Assembly: GCA_038326325.1 (NCBI GenBank)
Contig: JBBQJW010000015.1
Span: 1-64,000, forward strand
DNA length: 64,000 nucleotides
Reading direction: 5' to 3'
Source: UBA10324 sp038326325
GTDB lineage: Bacteria; Bacteroidota; Bacteroidia; Chitinophagales; UBA10324
How positions within the stretch are numbered: the stretch's first letter is position 1; each line of letters opens with the position of its first letter. Below, piece after piece: positions 1 to 7,188 of this stretch. The notes under the pieces were generated by a model, which searched no databases, was not told the DNA's origin, and worked only from the letters and a program-made list of their open reading frames with translations. Position numbers and translations under genes: made by a program.

Positions 1-365
1 AGAAAATCATACACCTCTTTGTTCTGTGTTTTTGCTTTTGCCAAATCAGCAACAGCTCCTGTTTCTGCCTGAATCAAGTGGTCGCAGTGAACAGTTGAAG
101 GCACAGCAACTGTTGGTCTCCCCGCCTGCATAAACTGTAACAGTGCCATTTGCGCCGTTGCATCCTGCATGGCAACGCGGTCAGGTGCAAAATCAACATA
201 CGATTTTGAACGCTGATAAACTTTGGTTGCAACTCCTTCCGATAAATGCGCATACAGAATTTTTTCGGTCAGTGTTAGTGGCTTGCCTGTCAATTTGCGG
301 GCTGCTTCAATGCGTGAAGGAAACTGTGCGTAAACCTTCTTTATCATTTCAATATCAAATGCCAT
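1..365 (-). CDS. acn: Aconitate hydratase, N-terminal part (cut by window edge)
   Basis: The minus-strand frame opens with ATG at 365 and runs off the window, giving about 121 residues. It reads MAFDIEMIKKVYAQFPSRIE and later contains DRVAMQDATAQMALLQFMQ and GRPTVAVPSTVHCDHLIQA, which are signatures of the mitochondrial-type aconitase family. The enzyme interconverts citrate and isocitrate in the TCA cycle through a [4Fe-4S] cluster; the cluster cysteines lie further downstream, outside the window. It is divergent from the lamin-tail operon at 489. No clear promoter box was found for it. Identification is by recognisable family sequence, and the rest of the gene is not seen. Confidence 0.93.
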   Translation of the reverse strand, partial: MAFDIEMIKKVYAQFPSRIEAARKLTGKPLTLTEKILYAHLSEGVATKVYQRSKSYVDFAPDRVAMQDATAQMALLQFMQAGRPTVAVPSTVHCDHLIQAETGAVADLAKAKTQNKEVYDF

Positions 366-460
366 GGTTTTTATTTTTATTTCGAGTGCGAAAATAACAA
401 CTGAAATGAAGGGCAGCATAACCTATGATATAAAATAGTTTTAAAGGTGGAATGGATTTC

Positions 461-468
461 TATTTTTG
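461..468 (+). promoter_or_regulatory. Bacteroidota-type -7 box upstream of the 489 operon
   Basis: TATTTTTG matches the TAnnTTTG -7 consensus of Bacteroidota sigma factors and ends 20 nt before the ATG at 489. No TTTG-like -33 element stands at the expected distance, so the assignment rests on one box only. Confidence 0.45.
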
Positions 469-488
469 AGCACCCTAAAACAAATTAA

Positions 489-1790
489 ATGCGAAAAATT
501 TTCAACGCCATTTTAACATTGGTTTTACTTTTTTCATGTTATCAGTCTATTGCACAATCATCATCTCCGATTCTGATTACTGAAATTAATTACAATTCCG
601 ATTCCACTATGAATCCCGGAAACTGGGTTGAGCTTTATAATAAATCAGCGTCAACCGTTGATATTAGTAATTGGCAAATTAAGAACGCGCTTACTATTTC
701 TTATACCATTCCATCAGGTACGCAATTAAACGCTTCCGCTTACTTAGTAGTTTTCCAGGATCAGCTGAAGTTCAATGCAATTTTTCCGGGTGTGACAAAT
801 AAAATCGGTCCATCGAATCTTGATTTCAGTAACACCGCCGATAATGTTCAGTTGTTCGACGGTTCAAATAATTTAATGATCAATGTGATGTATAAGGATA
901 CAGGATCATGGCCTCGAGGAGCTGATGGATGGGGAAGAACTTTGACTCTGAGTGATTATAATGGAAATGTAAATGATGGTCACAATTGGTTTGATGGCTG
1001 TATGTTCGGTTCTCCGGGTGTGGCTTACTCTCCTTGCAATCCGGATATTGTTTTCAGCGAAATAAATTATAGCAGCAGTTTGCTTATGGATGCAGGCGAT
1101 TGGGTTGAATTATACAACACCACTTCTTCCCCAATTAGTTTAAATAATTATACTTTTAAAGATAGTAGGGATACAAATATTTTTTTTATTCCGAATGGTG
1201 TAACACTTCCTGCAAATGGCTACCGAGTGCTTTGTCAGGATGTAACAAAATTTTTAACTCGTCATCCGGCGGTTACAAATGTGAATGGTCCTTTACTCTT
1301 TGGTTTTAAAAACAAGGGTGAAGCACTTCGGTTATTTGGAGCTAATGGAAAGTTATTGTATTCTGTTTTATACGACAACAAAACTCCGTGGCCTGTTACA
1401 CCTGATAGTGGTGGTTATACTTTAGAATTACTGGATGTTCATGGTAAAATGGATGAAGCCTCAAATTGGTTTGCAGGTTGCCCTGAAGGTTCTCCCGGCA
1501 TGGTTTACGATCCTTTTTGTTTAAATGGTGTATCAGAAGTTTATTCATCCGGTTTTAATTTTTCTGTTACAACTGTTACAGAACAAACTATTTCAATTAC
1601 TGTTACAGGAACAAATAAAAATTCAAATTCGATGATTTCCATTTTTGATATTTCAGGAAAGGAAATGTTCAGAACTCCTGCCGGAAATGGACCGAATGAA
1701 ATAAATACTGTGACACTTTCCTCAGGAATGTACTTTGTTCAATTAATTGCTGAAGGGAAATCAAAAACAAAAAAATTCATTAAACAATAA
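489..1790 (+). CDS. Secreted protein with two lamin-tail domains and T9SS type A sorting domain
   Basis: 433 residues. The N-terminus is a signal peptide ending near SCYQSIAQ. Two lamin-tail-like domains follow, each opening with a similar phrase: LITEINYNSDSTMNPGNWVE near residue 28 and FSEINYSSSLLMDAGDWVEL near residue 190. The C-terminus (about 365-433) has the features of a T9SS type A sorting domain: an I-F-D-I-S-G-K motif, a GMYFVQL strand and a final KKFIKQ. The protein is therefore probably exported and anchored or released by T9SS. It is the first gene of a tight operon with a lipoprotein (2-nt gap), a VTC-domain protein and a DUF4956 protein. In other Bacteroidota CotH or lamin-tail proteins commonly precede VTC and DUF4956 genes. 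Substrate and function are unknown. Confidence 0.85.
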   Translation: MRKIFNAILTLVLLFSCYQSIAQSSSPILITEINYNSDSTMNPGNWVELYNKSASTVDISNWQIKNALTISYTIPSGTQLNASAYLVVFQDQLKFNAIFPGVTNKIGPSNLDFSNTADNVQLFDGSNNLMINVMYKDTGSWPRGADGWGRTLTLSDYNGNVNDGHNWFDGCMFGSPGVAYSPCNPDIVFSEINYSSSLLMDAGDWVELYNTTSSPISLNNYTFKDSRDTNIFFIPNGVTLPANGYRVLCQDVTKFLTRHPAVTNVNGPLLFGFKNKGEALRLFGANGKLLYSVLYDNKTPWPVTPDSGGYTLELLDVHGKMDEASNWFAGCPEGSPGMVYDPFCLNGVSEVYSSGFNFSVTTVTEQTISITVTGTNKNSNSMISIFDISGKEMFRTPAGNGPNEINTVTLSSGMYFVQLIAEGKSKTKKFIKQ

Positions 1791-1792
1791 TC

Positions 1793-2197
1793 ATGAAAAT
1801 TCATTTTCGCGTTTTCATTTCTTTCGCCATCTTTTCAATTCTCTTTTACGCCTGCAAAAAACAAGTTGGCCAAGGTGGCACATCAATCATTAAAGGAAAA
1901 TTATTTGTTACCCTATATAATGTTTTTACTCCGGTTGATTCCTTTTACTCAGGCAAGGAAAACATTTATATAAATTACGGAGATGCAACTGCAATTGGTA
2001 ATAAAGTTGAAAGCAGCTACGATGGCTCGTTTGAATTTCCTTATTTGAAAAAAGGAAAATATAAAGTATATGCTTACAGTAATTGTTTGGTAAATGACAC
2101 CAGTTGTCATGGAGGAAAAAAAACAGTTTTAAAAGAATTGGAAATTACAGGCAATCATCAGGTAATTGATATGGGTGATTTAAAAATCACCAAGTAA
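1793..2197 (+). CDS. Small predicted lipoprotein with carboxypeptidase-regulatory-like fold
   Basis: 134 residues. The signal peptide ends in a lipobox, LFYACKK, with the lipidated Cys near residue 21. Downstream, GSFEFPYLKKGKYKVYAYSN resembles the beta-sandwich of carboxypeptidase-regulatory-like or SpaA-type domains. The Lys residues straight after the Cys do not give the usual Bacteroidota lipoprotein surface-export signal, so its final location is open. It starts 2 nt after the lamin-tail gene and lies just before the VTC-domain gene, so it is almost certainly co-transcribed. I do not recognise a specific function. Confidence 0.75.
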   Translation: MKIHFRVFISFAIFSILFYACKKQVGQGGTSIIKGKLFVTLYNVFTPVDSFYSGKENIYINYGDATAIGNKVESSYDGSFEFPYLKKGKYKVYAYSNCLVNDTSCHGGKKTVLKELEITGNHQVIDMGDLKITK

Positions 2198-2209
2198 TGC
2201 GTGGTAAAA

Positions 2210-2992
2210 ATGTTTAACGAGCAATTCAAAAAACAGGTTGAAGATGCATTGAATAACATGCAACCAATTTCATTATCAGAAATGGATAATGTTGAATTAC
2301 TGAATCGTTTCGATACCAAGTATATTTTTTCAGCAGATAGATTATTTGAAATTTTAGCATTAGTAAAAAAAGATTATAGTGTTTTAGAAGTGAAAGGATT
2401 TCGATTGAACCGATACAACAATTTATATTTTGACACCCCGGATTTTCAATTTTTTCTACATCATCATAATCAAAAAGCAAATCGATTAAAAGTTCGCTAT
2501 CGAAAATATGCTGACAGCGGAGTTTCTTTTTTTGAAGTGAAGCGAAAAAACAACAAAGGCAAAACAGAAAAATTCAGAATCAACTGCCCTGATATTCCTG
2601 AACAAATAGATGATTCAGCAAAACAGTTGCTGTTTAAGGTGTTACCCCTCTTCGATAGTGATAAATTAATTCCGATTCAGAAAAATGATTTTTATCGCTT
2701 CACTCTGGTTAACATTCAAACCATGGAACGAGCAACCATTGATCTTGATTTAACTTTTAACAGCAATGGGAAATCCATTAACCTTCCCAATTTGATAATC
2801 GCTGAAATAAAACAAGATGTGCATTCGGGCATTTCAATGATTACTCGGGCACTGAAAGCTGAAAATATTTATGCCACCTCAATCAGTAAATATATTCTCG
2901 GCGAATTATTGCTGAACAAAACTTTGAAAAGAAATAATTTTAAAACTAAATTACTCAATCTAAATAAAATTGAACATGCACTTTCTGCTTAA
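2210..2992 (+). CDS. VTC-domain (polyphosphate polymerase-like) protein
   Basis: About 260 residues from the ATG at 2210; a GTG at 2201 is an in-frame alternative. The sequence carries the VTC tunnel-fold pattern: NRFDTKYIFS near residue 30, RYNNLYFDTPDFQFFLHHHN near residue 65, then KVRYRKYADSG and FFEVKRKNNKGKTEK. The repeated basic and acidic residues resemble the catalytic tunnel of yeast Vtc4, which makes polyphosphate from ATP. Whether this bacterial member makes polyphosphate or binds another triphosphate is inference. It overlaps the DUF4956 gene by 17 nt, and this pairing is common in bacteria, suggesting a membrane complex. Confidence 0.85.
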   Translation: MFNEQFKKQVEDALNNMQPISLSEMDNVELLNRFDTKYIFSADRLFEILALVKKDYSVLEVKGFRLNRYNNLYFDTPDFQFFLHHHNQKANRLKVRYRKYADSGVSFFEVKRKNNKGKTEKFRINCPDIPEQIDDSAKQLLFKVLPLFDSDKLIPIQKNDFYRFTLVNIQTMERATIDLDLTFNSNGKSINLPNLIIAEIKQDVHSGISMITRALKAENIYATSISKYILGELLLNKTLKRNNFKTKLLNLNKIEHALSA

Positions 2993-3620
2993 CGACATTT
3001 TTAATTTCAAGGATTATAAATTATTTGACTCAGCTGATTTTTTTGATTTATTGCTTCGCTATGGTTTTAATTTTATCATTACCTATATCATTGTCCGACT
3101 AATTTATTTTCCAATATACAGGAACAAAGATTTTCTGTTCACCTACTTTATTTTCAATGGAATTATTTTCATGTTACTCTATGTAATGAATAATGTGAAA
3201 ATGGAATTCGGTGTTTCGTTCGGTTTGTTCGCCGTGTTTTCGATTCTCCGATACCGAACAGAAGATATTCCGATTAAAGAAATGGTTTATCTCTTTTTAG
3301 TGATTGCTGTGGCACTGATAAATTCAATGAGTACAAAAAAAGTAAGTGTAACAGAAATACTTTTCGCCAACGCCGTTATTGTAGGTCTAATTTATTCAAT
3401 GGAACATTTATGGTTAATGCGCAAAGAAAATTTCAGAACTATTACTTACGAAAAAATTGAAAATATAAAACCGGAAAACAATGGTGCACTAATAGCCGAT
3501 TTAAGAGATCGCACCGGTTTGGATATTCATCGTGCTGAAATAAAAACCATTGATTTTCAGAACGACACTGCTAAGGTGACTATATTTTATCATGTGCCTG
3601 ATCCGAAAAAAAATAAGTGA
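2976..3620 (+). CDS. DUF4956 family membrane protein
   Basis: About 214 residues from ATG 2976; an in-frame TTG at 2970 is less likely. The N-terminal half holds three or four hydrophobic segments around the conserved block MEFGVSFGLFAVFSILRYRT and the adjacent EDIPIKEMVYLF, both typical of DUF4956. The C-terminal 65 residues are soluble and mixed alpha/beta. The start lies inside the end of the VTC gene, which indicates translational coupling. The family is regularly found next to VTC-domain proteins, so it is probably the membrane partner of that enzyme. The molecular activity is unknown. Confidence 0.85.
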   Translation: MHFLLNDIFNFKDYKLFDSADFFDLLLRYGFNFIITYIIVRLIYFPIYRNKDFLFTYFIFNGIIFMLLYVMNNVKMEFGVSFGLFAVFSILRYRTEDIPIKEMVYLFLVIAVALINSMSTKKVSVTEILFANAVIVGLIYSMEHLWLMRKENFRTITYEKIENIKPENNGALIADLRDRTGLDIHRAEIKTIDFQNDTAKVTIFYHVPDPKKNK

Positions 3621-3640
3621 TTCCGTTTTTCAAAAAAAAT

Positions 3641-4315
3641 ATGGTGCGTTTTTTTTCTGTCCCATTTAAATTTTATTTATTCGTCTTCATTTTATTTCTC
3701 CTGAATTTTCGAACACAGGCGCAGGAAATTATCGGCAGTGGTGCATGGTTTAGCAGTGAATTAAAATATAAAGCGACAAAAAAATTAGCATTAAATTTCA
3801 ATCAACAGATTCGTGAAATCATTAACCCCTTGCAGGTTGGTACACTACAACTTGAAGCAGGTGTTGATTATGATTTATTAAAACACTTATCTCTTTCCGC
3901 TTACTATCGATTTGATCTTAAACCCGATATTTATGCAGCAGATGTTATGCAATACCGTGTGTATTTTGATGCCGGAGTTGATCATAAATTTAAAAAGAAA
4001 TTTACTATTGATTTCAGATTGCGTTTTCAAAAACAATTTCAGATCACAAAATTTCCGAATAAATATCTAAGACCAAAACTCACTTTCAAATTCAAACTCA
4101 ATAAAAAATATTCGCTTTATACCGACGGCGAATTGTTTTATAACATTTCCTATCTTGGAAATCAATTCGATAATCTTCGCTGGGAAACAGGCATCAAGTG
4201 GGATTGGAAACACGGAATAACCTGGAAGGCGTTTTATCTTTTCGGTCGCTCATTCAATGTCGCGCCAAACGGCTATCAGCACATCGGCGGAATTACTTTC
4301 GGGAAGGACTGGTAA
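3641..4315 (+). CDS. DUF2490 family outer-membrane beta-barrel protein
   Basis: About 224 residues from ATG 3641. A GTG at 3617 overlapping the previous stop is in frame, but the ATG gives a clean signal peptide ending FRTQAQ. The mature part is a run of short amphipathic strands (LNFNQQIREI, LSLSAYYRFDLK, FTIDFRLRFQKQF) typical of DUF2490 small barrels, followed by the family's GITWKAFYLFGRSF region. It is the last gene of the lamin-tail/VTC/DUF4956 operon. An outer-membrane pore or surface-material role for the module is plausible but unproven. Confidence 0.8.
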   Translation: MVRFFSVPFKFYLFVFILFLLNFRTQAQEIIGSGAWFSSELKYKATKKLALNFNQQIREIINPLQVGTLQLEAGVDYDLLKHLSLSAYYRFDLKPDIYAADVMQYRVYFDAGVDHKFKKKFTIDFRLRFQKQFQITKFPNKYLRPKLTFKFKLNKKYSLYTDGELFYNISYLGNQFDNLRWETGIKWDWKHGITWKAFYLFGRSFNVAPNGYQHIGGITFGKDW

Positions 4316-4347
4316 TTTTTTCGATTAATATTTTTCCACAATAAATT

Positions 4348-4872
4348 TTATTTCTCCAGATTTCTCAAAGTAATTTTCTGATGATGTTCCACATGATAAA
4401 TAGTGAAGTAAATCATTTCTCTCAGCGTCAATTTTCCAAGTAAAGGATGAGGCAGGATATATTCATCCAATTGCGCTTCAGTAAAATCATCTAAATGTTT
4501 GCAGAGTTTTTCTGCTGCCTTTAAAAGCTGCTGTAACAGTTTTTCTTTTTCGTTCAATGCAATCGTAGGCGGAACAAATTGTCCGGATGCTTTTCCTCCT
4601 TCTGAAAGTTTCAGTTTATATTTTTCAACTAATTCCTCAAACGATTTTGATGATCGGTTTGCTTTTCCGAACATGACACTCATAGTGATTTTCGGCATGA
4701 TAAAAATCTTATTTATTGGCTCTACTGCGCGAAGCAAGTGATCCGCCTGCTGCCCTGCTGTCCATTTTTCATTGACTGAAAACACAAAATCAATATCACT
4801 CAACGAGTTAATAATTGAGATAAAACTTTTATGATTTTCAATCAACTTTGTTTTTAATTCTTCGCGTGTCAT
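4348..4872 (-). CDS. DinB-like domain protein
   Basis: 174 residues from ATG 4872; a TTG at 4893 would add seven residues. The predicted fold is a four-helix bundle of the DinB/YfiT type. It has a WTAGQQADHLLRAVEP helix with a His near residue 45 and a C-terminal YHVEHHQKITLR helix that would supply the remaining metal ligands. Members are typically metal-dependent, some acting as thiol transferases in low-molecular-weight thiol metabolism, but substrates are mostly unknown. It is convergent with the DUF2490 operon and lies 33 nt downstream of the LutA-like gene, possibly in the same transcript. A second DinB protein lies at 17627-18112. Confidence 0.8.
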   Translation of the reverse strand: MTREELKTKLIENHKSFISIINSLSDIDFVFSVNEKWTAGQQADHLLRAVEPINKIFIMPKITMSVMFGKANRSSKSFEELVEKYKLKLSEGGKASGQFVPPTIALNEKEKLLQQLLKAAEKLCKHLDDFTEAQLDEYILPHPLLGKLTLREMIYFTIYHVEHHQKITLRNLEK

Positions 4873-4905
4873 TTGGTGAATGGTCAATTTCAATATTTCA
4901 ATTGA

Positions 4906-5631
4906 TTACCATCCTTGCGCCAACACATCAGCAATATGCATGACTTTGATATCGTAATTATTTCTTTTGATATAACCGTCAATGTGCATTAAGCAACTTA
5001 TGTCGGTGCTTACAATATATTCTGCTCCGGTCTTGATAGCGTTCTCCACCTTTTGATCCGCCATCGCAGTACTGATATCGGCGAACTTCACCGCGAAAGT
5101 TCCTCCAAAACCACAGCAGGTTTCGCAATCCTTCATTTCAAGAATAGAAAGTCCTTTTACATTTTCAAGTAAAGTTCGAGGAGGAGTTTTGATTTTGCAT
5201 TCGCGTAACGCGCCACATGCATCGTGATATGTTACACTATGATTGAATTCTGCTCCAATGTTTTTTACTTTTAAAATATCAATCAAAAATTCAGTGAATT
5301 CAAAAGTATTTTTCTGCAATTGCTTGCAATCGTTATGCAAAGCACTGTTATCAAAAAGTTCCGAATAAAAATTCCGCACATAGCCAACACAACTTCCGCT
5401 CGGACCAACTACATAATTGTAGTCAGTAAAATCGTGAATGAATTTTTCGCCCACTGCTCGTGCCTCGCTCCAGAAACCGGCATTGAATGCAGGCTGACCG
5501 CAACAAGTTTGTGCGGGATTATATGAAACCTCGCAATCGAGTTTCTCCAATACTTTAATCATATTGAAAGCAGTTTGCGGAAACAACTGATCAACAAAAC
5601 ATGGAATAAATAAATTGACTTTTGTGCTCAT
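4906..5631 (-). CDS. lutA: (Fe-S)-binding protein, LutA/YkgE family
   Basis: 241 residues starting MSTKVNLFIPCFVDQLFPQT. It has two CCG (cysteine-rich) domains: a CCGQPAFNAGFWSEA region near residue 43 and a second with CGALRECKIKTPPR and CETCCGFGGTFAVKF near 140-180. This is the size and layout of LutA, a subunit of the LutABC L-lactate oxidation complex, and of related heterodisulfide-reductase-like proteins. No lutB or lutC lies beside it here, so a lactate role is inference from the family. The upstream neighbour on the same strand is an MFS transporter. Confidence 0.85.
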   Translation of the reverse strand: MSTKVNLFIPCFVDQLFPQTAFNMIKVLEKLDCEVSYNPAQTCCGQPAFNAGFWSEARAVGEKFIHDFTDYNYVVGPSGSCVGYVRNFYSELFDNSALHNDCKQLQKNTFEFTEFLIDILKVKNIGAEFNHSVTYHDACGALRECKIKTPPRTLLENVKGLSILEMKDCETCCGFGGTFAVKFADISTAMADQKVENAIKTGAEYIVSTDISCLMHIDGYIKRNNYDIKVMHIADVLAQGW

Positions 5632-5668
5632 ATGCGCGCGCTAAATTAATTGCTGAGAGTATATGAAG

Positions 5669-7021
5669 TCAATGTGTTTGAATTTCTTTTTTAACGCGAA
5701 ACAACCCTAACATTCCTATCATGAAGAAAAGAGAAAATGCAAGAATGGAATTCAACATGCTTCCTGTCATTTCATAAATAAGTCCGTATGTAACAGTGCC
5801 GATTACTATTGCAAGCTTTTCACTCACATCATAAAAACTGAAGAACGATGCGTGGTCTTCTGTTTCCGGAAGTAGTTTGGAATAAGTTGAACGAGATAAA
5901 GATTGTGTTCCGCCCATGACCATTCCTACACAAAAAGCAATGACATAGAAATAAAGTGATTTAGCTGATTCATCTGTTGCCAGGTATTTGAACATCACAA
6001 ACGCCATAAGGCAAATGCAAATCCAAATGAAAATAGCAATGCGAAGTGCACGAATATTTCCAAAGCGTTTTGACAGATTGGAAAATAAATAAGCACCTCC
6101 GATGGCCACCAATTGAATAATGAGCACGGTAAGAATTAGCTGCGTAGTATCAAGATGCAATTCATCAGTTCCGAAAAGAGTAGCGATGTACATTACTGTT
6201 TGCAACGCCATGCTGTAAAAGAAAAAAGCGAACAGAAAATATCTTAATCGCTTTAACTGTTTCAATTGATTCCATACTTTTTTCAATTCAGTATATCCGC
6301 CCCAGATTGAACCGTAAGCTTTCTCTCTCTTGATTAATTTTTGATTGTACCCTTTCTGAAAATTTCGCAATGCGCTGAAAGTTATTTGCGCAAATAATAT
6401 CCACCAGATTCCAACTGTGAGAAAAGAAAGTTGAGCAGGAAGCTTTCCTTCTTCCAATCCGAACAATGTCGGTTTCATGATCATTACAAGGTTTACAATT
6501 AACAGTAACACAGAACCAATATATCCGAGTGAAAAGCCTAAGGCACTTACCCTGTCCTGATCCTTTTCTTCAGCTATCTCCGGTAAAAACGCATTGTAGA
6601 AAACAAGACTCCCGCAGAAACCGATTCCAGCCATTGCGAAAGGAAGAATGCCTGTATAAATATTTGAGCCGTCATAGAAATACAACATCGCACAACTCAC
6701 CGCACCTAAGAAACAAAAGCATTGCATGAAAAATAATTTGTTCCTTCTGTAATCAGCGATAGATGAAAGCATCGGAGAAATAAACGCGATAACTAAAAAT
6801 GCGAACGACAATGAATAAGAATAAAGTGCACTTCTTAAATAAGTTCTTCCAAAAGCTTCCACTTCAACAGGTGTGACACTATCATAATAAATCGGAAATA
6901 TTGCAGATGTAATTACAAGAGAGTAAACCGAATTCGCCCAATCGTACATCGCCCATGAACGAATGAGCTTTTTATCGCCTCGTTTTAAATGAGTTGAATC
7001 AGCATCAAGAATTTTTTCCAT
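5669..7021 (-). CDS. MFS transporter, UMF1/Atg22-like family
   Basis: 450 residues with about 12 hydrophobic segments. Family features include the N-terminal RSWAMYDWANSVYSLVITSA segment and a GFCGSLVFYNAFLPEIA segment, then DRVSALGFSLGYIGS and GGTQSLSRSTYSKLLPETED, all characteristic of the UMF1/vacuole-effluxer-like group of the major facilitator superfamily. Yeast Atg22 exports amino acids from the vacuole; bacterial substrates are unknown. It starts with ATG at 7021, downstream of dnaE and separated from it by a palindromic repeat at 7112-7176. Confidence 0.85.
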   Translation of the reverse strand: MEKILDADSTHLKRGDKKLIRSWAMYDWANSVYSLVITSAIFPIYYDSVTPVEVEAFGRTYLRSALYSYSLSFAFLVIAFISPMLSSIADYRRNKLFFMQCFCFLGAVSCAMLYFYDGSNIYTGILPFAMAGIGFCGSLVFYNAFLPEIAEEKDQDRVSALGFSLGYIGSVLLLIVNLVMIMKPTLFGLEEGKLPAQLSFLTVGIWWILFAQITFSALRNFQKGYNQKLIKREKAYGSIWGGYTELKKVWNQLKQLKRLRYFLFAFFFYSMALQTVMYIATLFGTDELHLDTTQLILTVLIIQLVAIGGAYLFSNLSKRFGNIRALRIAIFIWICICLMAFVMFKYLATDESAKSLYFYVIAFCVGMVMGGTQSLSRSTYSKLLPETEDHASFFSFYDVSEKLAIVIGTVTYGLIYEMTGSMLNSILAFSLFFMIGMLGLFRVKKEIQTH

Positions 7022-7111
7022 TTATAGTATTTGATGGAAAGCAATGTAAGAGAAAGTTTGAAATTGGATATTGGATATTGGAAGTAGAATTCAACATCTC
7101 AAAAAAATTAA

Positions 7112-7176
7112 ACCGCAGAGGCGCGGAGTCGCAGAGAATATAAATGAAAAACTCTGAGTCTTTGCGCCTCTGCGGT
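7112..7176. repeat. Imperfect palindrome of the CCGCAGAGGCGC dispersed-repeat type
   Basis: ACCGCAGAGGCGC at 7112-7124 pairs perfectly with GCGCCTCTGCGGT at 7164-7176. Between them, GTCGCAGAG and CTCTGAGTC pair less well around an AT-rich loop. The wording closely resembles a dispersed intergenic repeat I have seen in many Bacteroidota genomes. It sits between dnaE (upstream) and the MFS gene on the minus strand, where it could also act as a terminator or mRNA-stabilising hairpin. Confidence 0.7.
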
Positions 7177-7188
7177 AAAGGGATATTC

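Noticed and set aside
143..397. 84-codon plus-strand frame at the window start
   Set aside because: It lies antisense to the aconitase N-terminus, which is a confident identification.
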